A program made the position numbers and the translations under genes. The notes beneath the pieces are model-generated. The model was not told the DNA's origin, did not search any database, and saw only the letters and a list, made by a program, of their open reading frames with translations. Below, piece after piece: positions 33,364-46,189 of a stretch of 64,000 nt of DNA. This stretch comes from Symsagittifera roscoffensis (taxonomy: Eukaryota > Xenacoelomorpha > Acoela > Convolutidae). Numbering within the stretch: position 1 is the first letter of the stretch; every line of letters begins with the position of its first letter. Where the stretch lies: assembly GCF_963678635.1 (NCBI RefSeq), contig NC_087068.1:38527649-38591648 (forward strand), given 5' to 3'.

Positions 33364-36300
33364 AGAAATTATTCTCAATCACCACATAGAAATAATAACC
33401 ATTATGATAATTCTAAACATCGCTACAGAAGTAGTACACCCAAACATCAAAGACATATTAATCAAGTACAATCAATTGAAGAAACAACATCAGACCCCCC
33501 AGGTATTGACGACACAGGAAATAACGAACTACAACTAAATCAAATAAACTGTGGATCATCAGACACAGAAAGAGATACAGAAAACACTATCTCCATAAAT
33601 ATGATAACAGTCGAAAACGACTACGAACCTATCATATATGAACAACCTTTTACATCACATAAATATGAAAATCAATTGGAACTCCTTCACAATTATCATA
33701 TTGAACCCATCAATACTACACAAACTGCGCAAGAAATAAACGAAATGAACACGGTAAATAAACCCGATGAAAATGTATAACAACAATCAACATCTTGAAT
33801 AGTAAAATACTAATCCAAGATAAGTACACAAAAACAAAAAATACAGCTCTAACATTTTTTCAAAGATTAAATAAACAACCACCATTCTTTTCAAATTTTT
33901 ATCCAATTTATAACCAACAACGGAAACACCTGAAACCACTATCAGGAAATATATATAACTTTTCAATAAAACAAGTTCACCAATATGATAAAAATCAAAA
34001 TAAACAACAACTCTTTATGTCAGACTTTGAATTCAAACCTATCCATAAGTTTTTCAAAATCACGATTTCATCCATAAAATATTTGAAAAATACGAATTCA
34101 GACATCATTTCGTTACATGTATATAACAATACACCGTATCAAGTAACATTACCCTTAGGACTTTTAGGATATTGCTAAACAAACGCTACAAAATCACCAA
34201 TGCTTGAAAAAGCATACCGCTTAAACCATATACTCCAATTATTAGATATTTGTCAATCCACAATTCTTAACGAAGAACTATCCATAAACAATATAATAAG
34301 TAATGAAAAAAGAAATACAGATTATTTCACAAAAACCCCATATTTCAAACCTACATTCAACATAAACAACTATACAGAAGATCAACAGAAGTTTTTAACA
34401 ATGTTTAACTTCCAACATTCACAAATAACACAAGAAGAAATTGATAAGTTAGCCAAACAGCTAATAAAATATTCATCAGTCTATGCAACATCAAAATTTG
34501 ATGTTGGAAAAATCAGTTCATCACTACACCTCCCGTTAAAACCTGACGCAGTTTTCAAAAAAACAAAGAGCAAGTAAATTACCAATTCATTTACACGATA
34601 AAGTGAACAGATTACTCGATATTTTAGAACAATACAAAATTATATCACCGGTAAACAAAGAAGAACAACCAAAAGGTAACACATTTATCAACCCTGTTAT
34701 CATCCTAGCAAAAGGAGAATCATTAAAAATAGTTTTAGACGCTAGATATCTTAATTCACTAATAGACGAATCAAAATGCAATTGGCCTATTGAACCCATA
34801 CAAGTAATTTTAACAAAAATAAACGGAAAATACTTTACAACCGCAGATATGAATAGTGCATACAATCAAATGCCACTAGATGAACAATCACGACGTTTAA
34901 CACAATTTGTTATTGGAAATCAACAATATGAATTCAACCGCCTATTCTATGGAATATCCATAGGACCAGCAGCATTTTCAGCTTTTATGAGTAAAATTTT
35001 TAGACCACTAATACTTAAGAAAAACGCAATCACCTATTTAGACGATGTTTTTATGCAATCACAGACAAAAGAAGAAATGTTTACAGTCTTAGAACACTAT
35101 CACAAAATACTTCAAAACAAAAATCTGAAGGACATAATATAGAAAGAAAAACAATCACTCCATTAAAATCACGCATTGATGCTATTCAAAAACTTCAACC
35201 ACCAACAAACAAAAAGAAAATCCAAGAATTCCTTGGAATGTTAAATTTTTTAAGCAAATACGTTTATAAAATGCAATTATATTTAAGACCATTCTATCAT
35301 ATCCTCAGACAACAAAATAATTTTGAATGGAATACTGAACATCAAACACGATTTGAAGAAATTAAAAAACTTTTAACTGAACAAATTTCAAACACAATTC
35401 CAGATCCAAATCAACCATTCTATGCAATGTGCGATGCTTCAAATTTTGGCATGGGCGCAGCATTATTACAATCACACAATGGTACAAATAAAATGAACCT
35501 TATATCAGCAAATTCTCGATTATTCACTCAAGCAGAGCTACGACTCTCAACTTTAATGAGAGAATGTACAGCTATAATTTATACACTTACAGAATATGAA
35601 TTTCTGATACTTGGATCAAAACATCCAACAGTTCTATTCACAGATCACAAACCAATCATTTTTCTCTTTACACAAAAGTCAAATCCAAATCACCGAATTT
35701 ATAGATTTCAATTAATTCTAATGAAATTTCCAAACTTACATATAGTTTGGACAGCAGGAAAGAATCTTGCATTACCAGATACATTAAGTCGAAATACACC
35801 ACTTGAATTACTTACACGAAAAACTACAGTTGAAATACCCAAAAATATAAAATTTTACCTTGCAGAAAACGAAACATCACCCCGACTAGAATGCAAATAT
35901 GCAGTAAAAACTGACATTGAACAATCACAGATAAGTAACCTACAACACTTTACTTAGATTGCCAAAATAACCACTACGAAGTTGATCTACTTGGAACATC
36001 AACTTTCAAACCAATTCCATACTCACAATGGATAAAAAATAACACCCAATAAAAAAGAGTAAAACAACACTCGCATAAAAAAGATCTTTTTCCGCTAATT
36101 GAAAAAGAAAATTTAACTGATAAAATAAATTTATCAGGACCACAAACAAATGATTCAAAATACACAAATAATCAAGTTTTTGACCTCCATGACCCACTCG
36201 ACACAATTCCTTTATCTAAATTAGAAATTGAAAACATTTTCTCTCCCCAACAGATAAAATTTACAATTAACACCTTGAAACAATATCAAAATCTTGACCC

Positions 36301-37961
36301 AGTAATTAGACAACTAAAATCATGGCACATATACAAAACTAAACCCGTAAAGGCAGATACCACAATTTTAGGAAATAAAATACTCCGATATTTTCGAAAA
36401 TTTAATAATACAACAATTAATGAAAACACAGACCTTCTAGAATATCAATTAAATGAATCTACAGTTCCCTGTCTACCTTTAAGTATGATTCTCATAGCTT
36501 TTAACATTTCCCATACACAAAACATTAAAGGACACTCTGGATCAGAGAAAACATATTCGAATTTTATACAAAATTTTTATTTCCCAAATGCACCAATTTG
36601 GATAAAAGTACTATGCAATGATTGTATAGTATGTCAGCTAAATAAACCTATTCCAAATCAAAAACAAATTAAAAGGACAAAGTTTATTTTTTAACCATCG
36701 TATCTCATTCGATACAAAAGGACCAATTTCACCATCATCTGAAGGAAACTCCTACATTATGGTAACTGTTGACGCATTTACACATTATGTAGCACTTAAC
36801 CCAGTACCCTATTGTAACGCTTATTACGCTTACACAACACTTTATGAACACTGGATAGCCAAGTTCGGATTACCCGAAATTTTAGTTACAGACAACGGTA
36901 CAGAATTCATAAATAATGAAATCATCACACTATGTCATTTGTATAACATTAAGCACAAACCACGTACATCTCATGCACCTTGGACAAACGGCTTAGTCGA
37001 AGGTATGAACCGTTCACTACAAGAATATCTTAGATGTATCATCAATGGAAATGATACAAGATACACCGAATGGTCAGCAGATGTAAAATTATTTCCCTTA
37101 GCATATAATTCACAAATTACGACAACTCTAGGAATGTCACCATATGAAATGGTTTTTAATCAAAAGCCACGTAAACCAATTATGTTTACAGCAAACTCTC
37201 ATAAAAATGCACAAAGTCATTGTCAACCGAATAAAGACTCAATTTGTTATAACCTACCTTTACACACACATGATGAAGATCATTTTCATCACCCACAAAT
37301 TCTTAAATTAGCCTCCGGTACACACACCGAATGGATTTTAAAAAGAGATAAGAAACACAATGAAGTTTACCAAAAAGTAACAAAAAAATTGTTACAAAGG
37401 CAAAACATTAACGAACAAATAAATTCACGCTTTACACCAGCCTCCGATTTAAAAATTGGAACATTTGTCTTAATACCTAATTTTAATAATCAAAAAGGAA
37501 TTTCAAAAAAATTACAACCCCTTCGTAAAGGACCATACCAAGTAATCGCCAAACCCACTGACGTAACATATAAAATCACCGATTCAGACCAAAAAGAAAT
37601 TGTTCAACATCGAAACAATCTATTACCTTATTACCCAAAAGAATACGCGCTACGCGAACTAACTCAATTATATTCTTTCACAGGTTTAAAAGTTATTCAA
37701 AATCACCCACATACGGAAAATGAAGTAAAAGAACAAAATGATATTCACCTCGAAAAACAAAATAAAAAATCAACTACAACCAAAAACAATACGAAAAAGC
37801 TAGATCAAAATATACCTCAAAAAGAAAGAAAAAATAGAAAAATGACAGAAAAAATTATACCCCAAGAACAATTCGAGAAATCAGAACATAGAGAGTCATC
37901 ACGACTTAGAAATCAACCACGTAAAACTACAAAACATTCATTCCACAATCTAAAACATTAA
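33364..37961 (+). pseudogene. pol: Copy 1 Pol, multiply disrupted
   Basis: This region is collinear with residues 1043-2740 of the copy 2 polyprotein but broken. A deletion of about 413 bp at 33774/33775 removes the whole protease active-site region. A TAA at 34176 and a one-base insertion near 34560 interrupt the part before the RT. A 49-bp deletion at about 35130, between AAGG/ACATAA microhomologies, lies just after the YLDD motif. Small deletions near 35950 and 36675 and a TAA near 36050 break the rest. The last open piece (36759-37961, 400 codons) retains the second Asp and the Glu of the integrase triad and the GPY module. The copy cannot make a working Pol. Confidence 0.92.
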
Positions 37962-38591
37962 AGAAAGTTGAATTTCAAAAACAACTTTAATTTTACAATT
38001 AATAATCTTTGCACCTCTGAAACATTTTAAACTTTCATTTTTCAAAATAACATGCTGACAAACACGCAGTGATTCTAGTTCAAAATTAGCCAATAGGATT
38101 CATTCAATCCGCCACCTTCAATAACTCTAACACAAACCAATTAGACGAAAGATATTAAACTCCAGGCATATCTATAACTATAACTTTACAACCTCCAGGT
38201 CAAAAATAAGCAAACCACTCCAACTTGACAACTAAAGTAAAATACCACCATAATATCATAACCCTCCCTTATCTAATAACGCAAAGATCAACAATATTTT
38301 CCCAACTCAGACCTCAAAAACCCCCCAAACAAAAATGTTAAATTAGCCTAAAGTAAAAAAAATGACCATATTAAATTAGCCTAAAGTATAAAAATCTCAA
38401 AAATACCCCAGATCATTGACAAATAAAAATAAAGTAAAAGAAGACCTCCCGAACACCATAAAATTCCCCCCCCCCCCAACAATTTTTCACAAAACTAAAC
38501 CCACTTGTCAAAAAACCAATAAAAAATTCGACCACACTTGAAAATTGCCCCAAACAACAAAAAAATATTCGATCAAGAAGCCATTTCTTAA
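37962..38591 (+). other. Conserved non-coding spacer after pol, copy 1
   Basis: No ORF. Two stretches are strikingly conserved in copy 2. One is a block of about 75 nt containing ACAACCTCCAGGTCAAAAAT at 38160-38240 (copy 2 about 62035-62105). The other is a doubled TTAGCCTAAAGTA (near 38342 and 38380). A run of 14 C at about 38467 is an expansion absent from copy 2. The region could hold a splice acceptor or RNA export element for the downstream genes. Confidence 0.5.
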
Positions 38592-38732
38592 ATGCTCTTC
38601 TCTCAATCAGTCAACATAATTCTCAACATTTTCATAAATTTTTTAACAGTATTTAAACTTTTATTCATATTTCTTTTTGATACCTTTGAAGCTTTTGTAA
38701 TAATCTTAATCATTTTTTGCAATATTTTTTAA
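38592..38732 (+). pseudogene. Copy 1 ORF-A, truncated small membrane protein
   Basis: This 46-codon frame is rich in Phe, Ile and Leu and matches the N-terminal half of the 76-codon ORF-A of copy 2. A TAA at 38730-38732 ends it where copy 2 reads TTA. Hydrophobic segments fill most of its length, so the intact form is probably membrane-embedded. Confidence 0.7.
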
Positions 38733-38819
38733 ATTTTCTATTCCATATTTGAACTATACCTCCAACTTTCAAAAGCCATTGACCATATTTACAGGTACGA
38801 AAACCCAAAATTTATTTAA

Positions 38820-39007
38820 ATGATACGAACCATTTTTAGTAGAACAGATATTTTTTACTATTTGTAATTTTTATAACATTTTTATCATCCCTCATCTTGA
38901 CAATATGCAAATGTATAAAGAAGGCAGTCATAACATTCGCCTTAGCAACAATTCTTTTAATTCTTTTTCTAGAAGAATACTACAATAAACATAAATTTTT
39001 TCACTAA
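38820..39007 (+). pseudogene. Copy 1 ORF-B, frameshifted small membrane protein
   Basis: This is the counterpart of the 62-codon ORF-B in copy 2 (62685-62873). It keeps the ATG and the same C-terminal text. Loss of one T in the T-run after GATATT shifts the frame into TAG/TAA after about 15 codons. Confidence 0.7.
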
Positions 39008-39009
39008 AA

Positions 39010-40187
39010 GAGATCAATAAAAAACCCTCAAAAATTGCTAACCAACAATCACACAGTCAGTCTTCACCGACATCATCCCAAGAAAACCCGACACCACCTA
39101 CAACTACCCAAAACCCCCAAACATCTACACGAATTTCTTTCCAAGATAACCCATATACCTTTGAAGAACGACAAGCTCGCTTATCTGAACCACTAGAACC
39201 AGTTCAGCGACAAGCACCTCTAAGTGAACCAACATATAACTTGTACCCAACACTACCACAAGAATTAAGTAGAATACGAAATCTTAGTCAAAATCAAAAT
39301 ACAGTTGAAATAAATAGACAAAGTGTACATCCACGACGAAATAGAAATTTTCAAACCCCCCGAGTTTATTTTGAAATACCCCAATCCCCATCACCAAGTA
39401 CTCCGGAAAACCCAATTAGCATATTACCGGAAACCCCTACGCTTCTTTCACAACGTAGCACCTCAAGTCTACCCTCAGATTACTTAGGTTCAACACCAAC
39501 ATCTGAACAAATACGTGAAAATCCCTTTAACCCCCCAAACCAAACATCACGACTACCATATTGAACAACACAATCATTCACACAAGGTGAACCCAATTTA
39601 ATAAATGATCCAATAGATATTTCTACAGATACAACAACATCATCATCACTACCAGAAACATTATCAATACCATCAACACCATCAATAAGCCAAATTTCAT
39701 CGACACCTTTTCCTTTAAATTTCACAAATATTCTCGACGCTAGATATCGAGAACAATCATCAATAAATATCCCTTTAAGATTAAATTGGAACACGTTCAC
39801 AGCACCCCCACCATTATTTGAACAACATCCAGAAAGTAACCGACTCCACAATTGGGCACTCCATAGACTACAGTAAAGACAAGACATCCACGAAGACCTT
39901 CGTGACCATAACAACCACGAAGGTTTTTTTGTTGGAGTCGTTCACACATTATAGAACGACTCCAATAAAATAGTCTACAATTAAAATTTGAAATCACGGT
40001 TAAACTAAACAACATTGCTCAACATCCTTACCCACTAAACCCACCAAATATAACAGCTCAATCGCTACCACCACCATTTATAACAACTGAAGTAATATAT
40101 AAATACAACAGATATACCAAAAAGACAATTGGTTACATCACATTTTATAACCCGTACTCAGGATTATCATACACATGTATATTCTAA
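39010..40187 (+). pseudogene. Copy 1 ORF-C, Pro/Ser/Thr-rich protein without ATG, disrupted
   Basis: The frame is open from about 39010 and reads NPYTFEERQARLSEPLEPVQ and further Pro/Ser/Thr/Gln-rich text, then a more ordered C-terminal part. Copy 1 has a TGA at about 39561 (copy 2 has TGG) and is frameshifted near 39875. It ends at TAA 40185-40187, overlapping the env ATG (40175) by 13 bases. No in-frame ATG exists at the start in either copy, so its mRNA is probably spliced or uses another start. I do not recognise a family. Confidence 0.7.
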
Positions 40188-42794
40188 AAATATTGATTTT
40201 TCTCCAACTTCTTTTTCTAATAATCTCCGATCAGAACATAAACCCTTCTCCCCGCACAGGACCCCAAGATTTATTAGTAACACATTACGATTGTGAACAA
40301 AATGAACAAAAAACACTACACAAATATGCAATAAATCAAGTATCACAATGCGAAACAGAACCACAAGCTATAGAAACTACAAATGTAATAGCGACACTCT
40401 ATTCAAAAGCCCGAGCAACAACAGTTATAGGATATACATTTACAGCAACATTTTCCGAAAAGAAAGTACATTGTTCACAAGTCTCAAACGGAAATAAAAA
40501 CCGACTTGACCACGAATCATTCTACCAAAGTAATATAGAACGACTTTTGCATCTAAACCCCGACGATTGTAAAAACGAGTTACTCAGACTAAATATCACA
40601 AGAAATAAAAACACCGACAGAAAATTAGTATATTTTCAAGTCCTTGCCAATTCTGTACATCAAGCAGAACTTGAAAGATATCAAGGACATATAAAACTAG
40701 ATGAAAAATACCCATACAACGGCGCACACGGAAGATTGACTTATGACATACACGATAACCACTGAATACCACACATTGGAATAAATGACCCTTCAAACTG
40801 CAGAGCAGACACAAAAAAATAAAGGATATCAAGAAATAATGTTTTTTGATTGGAAAATACAATTTGAAAAAATACAACTCACACGAGATTTAACTGATAA
40901 CACCATGATCTATCAAGGAATTAGATTACCTTGCAAAAATGATCAAGGTTATTGTGAGCCTACAACAAGGACCCAAGCAACAATTGTTTGGTTTCCCGAA
41001 GATACATGCACAACATTTCAAGTAGCAAAAATACACGCCCGAATGATAAAATTTCACGAAAAATATTTCATACAATCAATCCCATATGAACAAGTAAATC
41101 CATCACGAAAACAAATTACTGATTTTCGAAACATCCACAATATAGAAAATAAATTGGCACGTTTTCAAATATATCAAGAAACAGAACTCGCATGCAAATA
41201 CAGAAATCCACTTCACAAAACACAATATTCTGAAATATTAGTTGAATACGAAAAAGGTTTCGACATGACCACTGGAAAAACAAAAATTGACCCTTATGCC
41301 ACAGGTCATCCTCTAAACGAAGGAACATCATATATACCAGTTAACTTTCAAAAAAGTAATGGTCAACCTGGTGGACATCTAAAGCCACATGACACTTGAA
41401 GCACACGTTTACAAGAACTATCACTAATGAATAATTCTTATCTTGGTAATATCCACTATGATATTCATTTAGATATGAAACTAGATTATACAATTAGCCG
41501 AATTTTTCAAGAAATGTCACTCTCCGAATTAGAAACACTACACCACCTATGCGAATTAGAACGAACACAAATATTACAATCACTTGCACTAGCAGTATTA
41601 AAAATACCCTATGCAGGATACTTATTATCTGGAAATAGATCAAATTTTTTAGACTATGAAGGAAACATCTTATGGTTTTATACTTGTACTAAAAAAGTAT
41701 CACCACTATACGTTTTTGAAGATAAACGATGTTATAAAAGAATCCCTATCTTTTATAAAAATAAAGTACATTACGTTGACACACTTTCAAGACGAACATA
41801 TTTCTGGGATACCGCAGTCCCATGTGGATCAGAAAACAGCCACAATGTAGTACAACTAAACCCTGATGAAAATAAATATTATCTTCTCACTCCATATCCC
41901 ACATTAATGCAATCACTCAAAAAATTTTCACCAGAAAGCATTCGCGCTATTGCTCGAAACCCAAATATAGACTTACAATCAATAGGAATCTATTCAAAAT
42001 CAGATATTCAACATCACATTAGAACACAACAATTCCAAGAATTATTAACACAAATGGACACTATACAAAGACAATAAATTGACTAAAACTTACGCAAACA
42101 TGCCGAAACAGCAGGATTTGCAGATATCTATACACAAGATTATAGCGGATATTTTAAAGACATTAAAGACTATATATATCTAAATGGTGAAAAATACAGA
42201 CCACAAGATATTTCACCTACAAATATTTTTAGCTTTGTTACACTAAAAAATGAAATTCTCGATTTTCTAGGATGGCCCTATTACATCTTAGAACAATTAA
42301 CTATTTTATACGCAATGTTTAACTTTATAGGATTTCTTTTTTCACTTTTAAAAGGAATCTATAATACATGCGCTATACACACACAAGTAAATAGACAAGC
42401 AAGTGTAGCACGCATACTATTTGCAGGATTTTTTGGAATTTTCTCATCATCAATAAACAAAATTCTTTTAGACGCACAAATAAAAGAATATAACACAAAA
42501 ATAGCGACAAGACAGAACACGTACGACGAAGAACATAATAATATAGAGGTAACGCCTAAAGCACCACAGTTACCACCCCTACCACATAACCATCCTTTAT
42601 CCCTAGTCCCACGAAATTTCCGAAATTTAGCAATAACACATAATCCAAATTTTAGACCAAACATATCGCAAAGTCCCATACAACATATAATGACACATCA
42701 TTCACAAGATGAAAATACATATGAACAAATTATCGAACAACCCCATACCACCGCTTTTCAGTCTCAAAATAACAATTTTTTTAGCCCACGATGA
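40175..42794 (+). pseudogene. env: Envelope-like glycoprotein gene, disrupted
   Basis: The ATG at 40175 opens a signal peptide (ILKILIFLQLLFLIIS). A Cys-rich ectodomain follows, with a YDC motif shortly after the signal, then VSQC, and further spaced cysteines. Near 41617-41780 the text has a GYLLSGNRS block, a W-x-Y-x-C block and CYKRIPI. Close to the C-terminus two hydrophobic segments (about 42290-42370 and 42405-42460) would anchor it, followed by a Pro-rich tail. The pattern recalls glycoproteins of chuvirus-type origin found in some animal LTR elements, but I recall this only loosely. Copy 1 is broken by stops at 40763, 41397, 42075 and 42084 and a frameshift near 40817. Its intact role would be membrane attachment and fusion. 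Confidence 0.7.
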
Positions 42795-44591
42795 GCCGAC
42801 ACCGCTCAAATCCCTACACCGCTCAAATTCCCATCCAACCAACCTCAACACTCCAATTACAACAATTCCACTTTTTGCTTTCCCGCCACCCGATTTCCCA
42901 ACTAGTAATATAACATCAGGCATGAATTCAGACACTAATTCAAATATTTCAGTTTTATACTCCATTTCACAACTCAATAACCCTAATATAGAAACCCCTG
43001 ATGAATTTGCAGACTCCGAACCATCTCCATCCAATAATTTTCAAACCAACTCCTCAGTTTTTTTAAAAAAACCCCTTTTCAACCGATCCCACCAAATAAC
43101 CCACTCCCGTCCATTTCTACACCCTCTTATGCTTCACAAGTAACCCCAACCTACTCTTCATTTCATTCAGACCGATCATCGAATTCTCCAGATATTACCC
43201 AAGTCTCCCAAGAACTCGATAATTTTATCACCCTCCAACAACAACTATTACACCCTAACACCCCCAATATAAATCAGATTTCTTCCACAAAAGAATCCTC
43301 AAACCCACCTACCCCTATACCCTCTTCAGCTTATACTGTATCATTAGCACAATCATCCACATCCACCGAATCATCAAATAGCACTAATAGAGCTTATCGC
43401 ACTTTTAAAAGAAAATTCCCGAACCATCCATTCCCAACCAAACCAGGAACAGCCCGTGAATATATTAATCATCCACATCACACTAACACGAAAGATTTTC
43501 TAGCAATCACCTTACCTTCATTTCCACAGTATACTTTAAAAACCCCTCATGACACTAACGATACACGTAGTTTTGTAGATGAACATGTTTTAATGCCTAC
43601 ACTTCATTGGACATCATATTATCATTTACTAATCCCCTTTGCCTACCATTATCTAATACTCATATCGATATAGAAAGAAATCAAGATATGCTATACCGAC
43701 TCACCACACCACTAACACATAGACAATTTACTTATATAGGATGAAAAAAATCACTAAAAACATTCACTGCACCCCGAGTTAACGAATTTACACTAGAATA
43801 TTACGATCATAATATCATCCGAACTAATCAAGACCAATTTTTAGATGACGACCGTTTCTCTAACAGAAAATGTTTTCATCAAAACACCATATGTATTTAC
43901 ACTCAATATATTTGATCGAAAACTTGATCACATCATTTCTGAAGCACTAACCGACATGCAAGCTTACGAAAGTTTTAAAGAAAAATTTCAATTATTTTCA
44001 CTAACCTTCCACTTCCTTGCACCACATGAACGCGATTTGCACTGCTCATACGACATTATGTTACGCACTAAACAAACCCACACATATACATATTATCGCT
44101 TCATACAAAATCATTTTGATCTACACACTCCATCAAGACAACCACACCACCGTTTTCAGTTTCTTAACTCTAAATACACTTCGCCATTTTTTCTAAATTT
44201 CACATATTGCATCAAAGATACTAACCTCGGCGGCATCCTCCGCAATTATGACCCAATAACACAAATGTATATATTTTGTCCCATCACGAAGACCTTTAAT
44301 GCAGAAGAATCCAGACCCTTCCTTATCCCACATGAATTTATCCAACCTATAGAAATCCCTATATTAGAATTCATCCACAATACTAAATACAATCACAAAA
44401 TATATAATCTCATTCAAAACACACCTTATGAGTTTGCAGTTGGCACCTAAGAACTAAAAACTATTAAAGCACTTCAATTGCTTTGGCCACTGCTTCAAAC
44501 TAAAAACATCATTCGCATACTAGCAAAATTACTAACAAATTCCGATATGATACACGACATCTTCCCCCACGGTTTTTTCCCCGACGTCTAA
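42709..44591 (+). pseudogene. ORF-D, large protein of unknown function, disrupted
   Basis: Open frames continue after env and overlap its 3' end if the ATG at 42709 is used; another ATG at 42790 overlaps the env stop. The first part (to about 43400) is Pro/Ser/Thr/Asn-rich. The rest looks like a folded domain with aromatic and beta-rich character, for example in the open piece 43845-44450 (201 codons). A frameshift near 43075, another near 43640 and stops at about 43742 and 44448 interrupt it. After the last stop the same frame stays open to TAA 44589-44591. I recognise no family. The layout (disordered N-terminus, folded C-terminus) resembles ORF-C, but I saw no sequence homology between them. 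Confidence 0.6.
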
Positions 44592-46189
44592 CAGGTAAGT
44601 ATAATTTATACATATTCTTCACTAATAATATTAAAATAAATACTAACCATTCTTTACCCATGTTTCATTTAGATCTTTGGTCTTCATACCACGATCATCT
44701 GCAAAAAACAAAAAAGCAAAATAAAAAATAAACTTGTTAAAATTCTTCTAAACTTCATTAATAATTTCCACAAGATAAACTGATAAAATTTAAACCAAAT
44801 GTAGTAAATTAATTTATAAATTGTTTCCCCAAAAAGCAGTAAATTTCATAAAAAATGAAAATTTGTAATTTAATATTTCCCCAAAACTAGCAGTAAAATT
44901 AAAATTCTATGTAGTAAATTGATAAAATGAAAATGCAGTACTAACCTTTTGATATTTTCATTCACTCGCACAGGAATTCTATCCAAACTCGCACAGCTCG
45001 CCCACGAAGAATTGTTTAAATAATGAATTTCAGTTTCAAGTTTTCACACTCAACAACTCTAACACACGATAACAAGTTTCAAACTTTCCTTTAACCCGGT
45101 TGGAAAGGAATAATATAATAACCAAACTAACCAACGCAGCTTACTAAACACCATAAACCATAAACTAACAGCATGACTAAGAAAAGAAAAACCACGGTAC
45201 CCAAACCGGATTAAACCAGCTTAAAACTGGATAATTTATTCTTTTGAAGACTATTATAAAGTCTAAGAAAGAAATAATAAAACACAAAAAAGTCGAAATA
45301 CAAACCCATAACAAAAACAATTTGATTTTTGAAAAAAGGACACAACTAACGGACCATAAGAAAGACCACCATAAACCCAACATAAAACGTTATCACATAA
45401 CAGGACCTCTCACAGAAACCGCACGAAATCATACTCCCACTCCTGGCCTAACCCACCAGAGAGGACGTCCTGAGCATGCTCTATAGCCGGCCTAACCCAC
45501 CGCGCTACATCCACGCTTTGTGACCACACTTCTATTTTTAATAAGAGGTACTCAAGGGTGAGTAACTCTTCAAAATAACCGAACTAAAACGAAATGCTTT
45601 TGTGAAAACAACTAACCAAAATCATAATTAAAACACTGAACTAAAAATTTTTTTTTTATAAAATGTAAACTATACCTTGCAGTATATAGATCAGCATACA
45701 ACAACAAAGACGAACATCCAAAGACAAAATGACCCCACTACACTCGAAAAAGAATGGCCAACCACAAAACAATATGCCGTCCACAATCACAAACTGAAAG
45801 GATTTGACTTCGCAGAAAAGGACTTCATTGAACTAGACCAATGACCACCTCGATGTTCAAGTATACGTACAGATCCGAGTTACAAGGCATCCCCTCCACG
45901 CACAATCTCCACGCCATTTTAGACGAGGTCGAACACAAAAGAAGTTCTCTACATAAAACAGAAAAACCCGTCATAGCAAACCATTCTGAAATCAGATTGA
46001 TTTCATTGGGAAACACCATCGTTGTCACAAGAAGACACAACGATTAATGCCCCTAACTCCAGCGTCCTGGAACTTCTCTAACAAGAGTAACCGGACAAGA
46101 GTACGATGTTCGCCAAATACCAACGTCCATCATCCATCCTTTGAATTACAGAAAGATAATTCTAAAAAACTCTGTAAAACCCGGATGGG
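44592..46189 (+). other. Copy 1 3' region with possible intron
   Basis: This lies between ORF-D and the 3' LTR. ACAG/GTAAGT at 44591-44600 is a textbook splice donor and ACCTTGCAG ending at 45682 a good acceptor, so 44595-45682 may be an intron. The internal sequence is AT-rich with repeated GCAGTAAATT-like motifs near 44840-44940. The bases before the 3' LTR (CCGGATGGG) are only a weak polypurine tract. No corresponding part of copy 2 is in the window. Confidence 0.45.
45683..46047 (+). other. Possible 3' ORF pair after a splice acceptor
   Basis: From the CAG acceptor at 45682 a frame without ATG runs to TGA 45842-45844. A second frame starts with an ATG at 45841 that overlaps that stop (ATGA) and gives 68 codons to 46047. 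Both have mixed, soluble-looking composition, unlike the low-complexity neighbourhood. Either they are one gene split by a one-base frameshift, or two overlapping ORFs of a spliced 3' exon. Function is unknown and coding status uncertain. Confidence 0.35.

Noticed and set aside
38460-38485. C-run as a polypurine/polypyrimidine priming tract
   Set aside because: The run is absent from copy 2 and is a local homopolymer expansion.
45421-45520. tRNA-like A-box on the minus strand (GTAGCGCGGTGGGTTAG)
   Set aside because: No B-box at the proper distance and no cloverleaf could be drawn.
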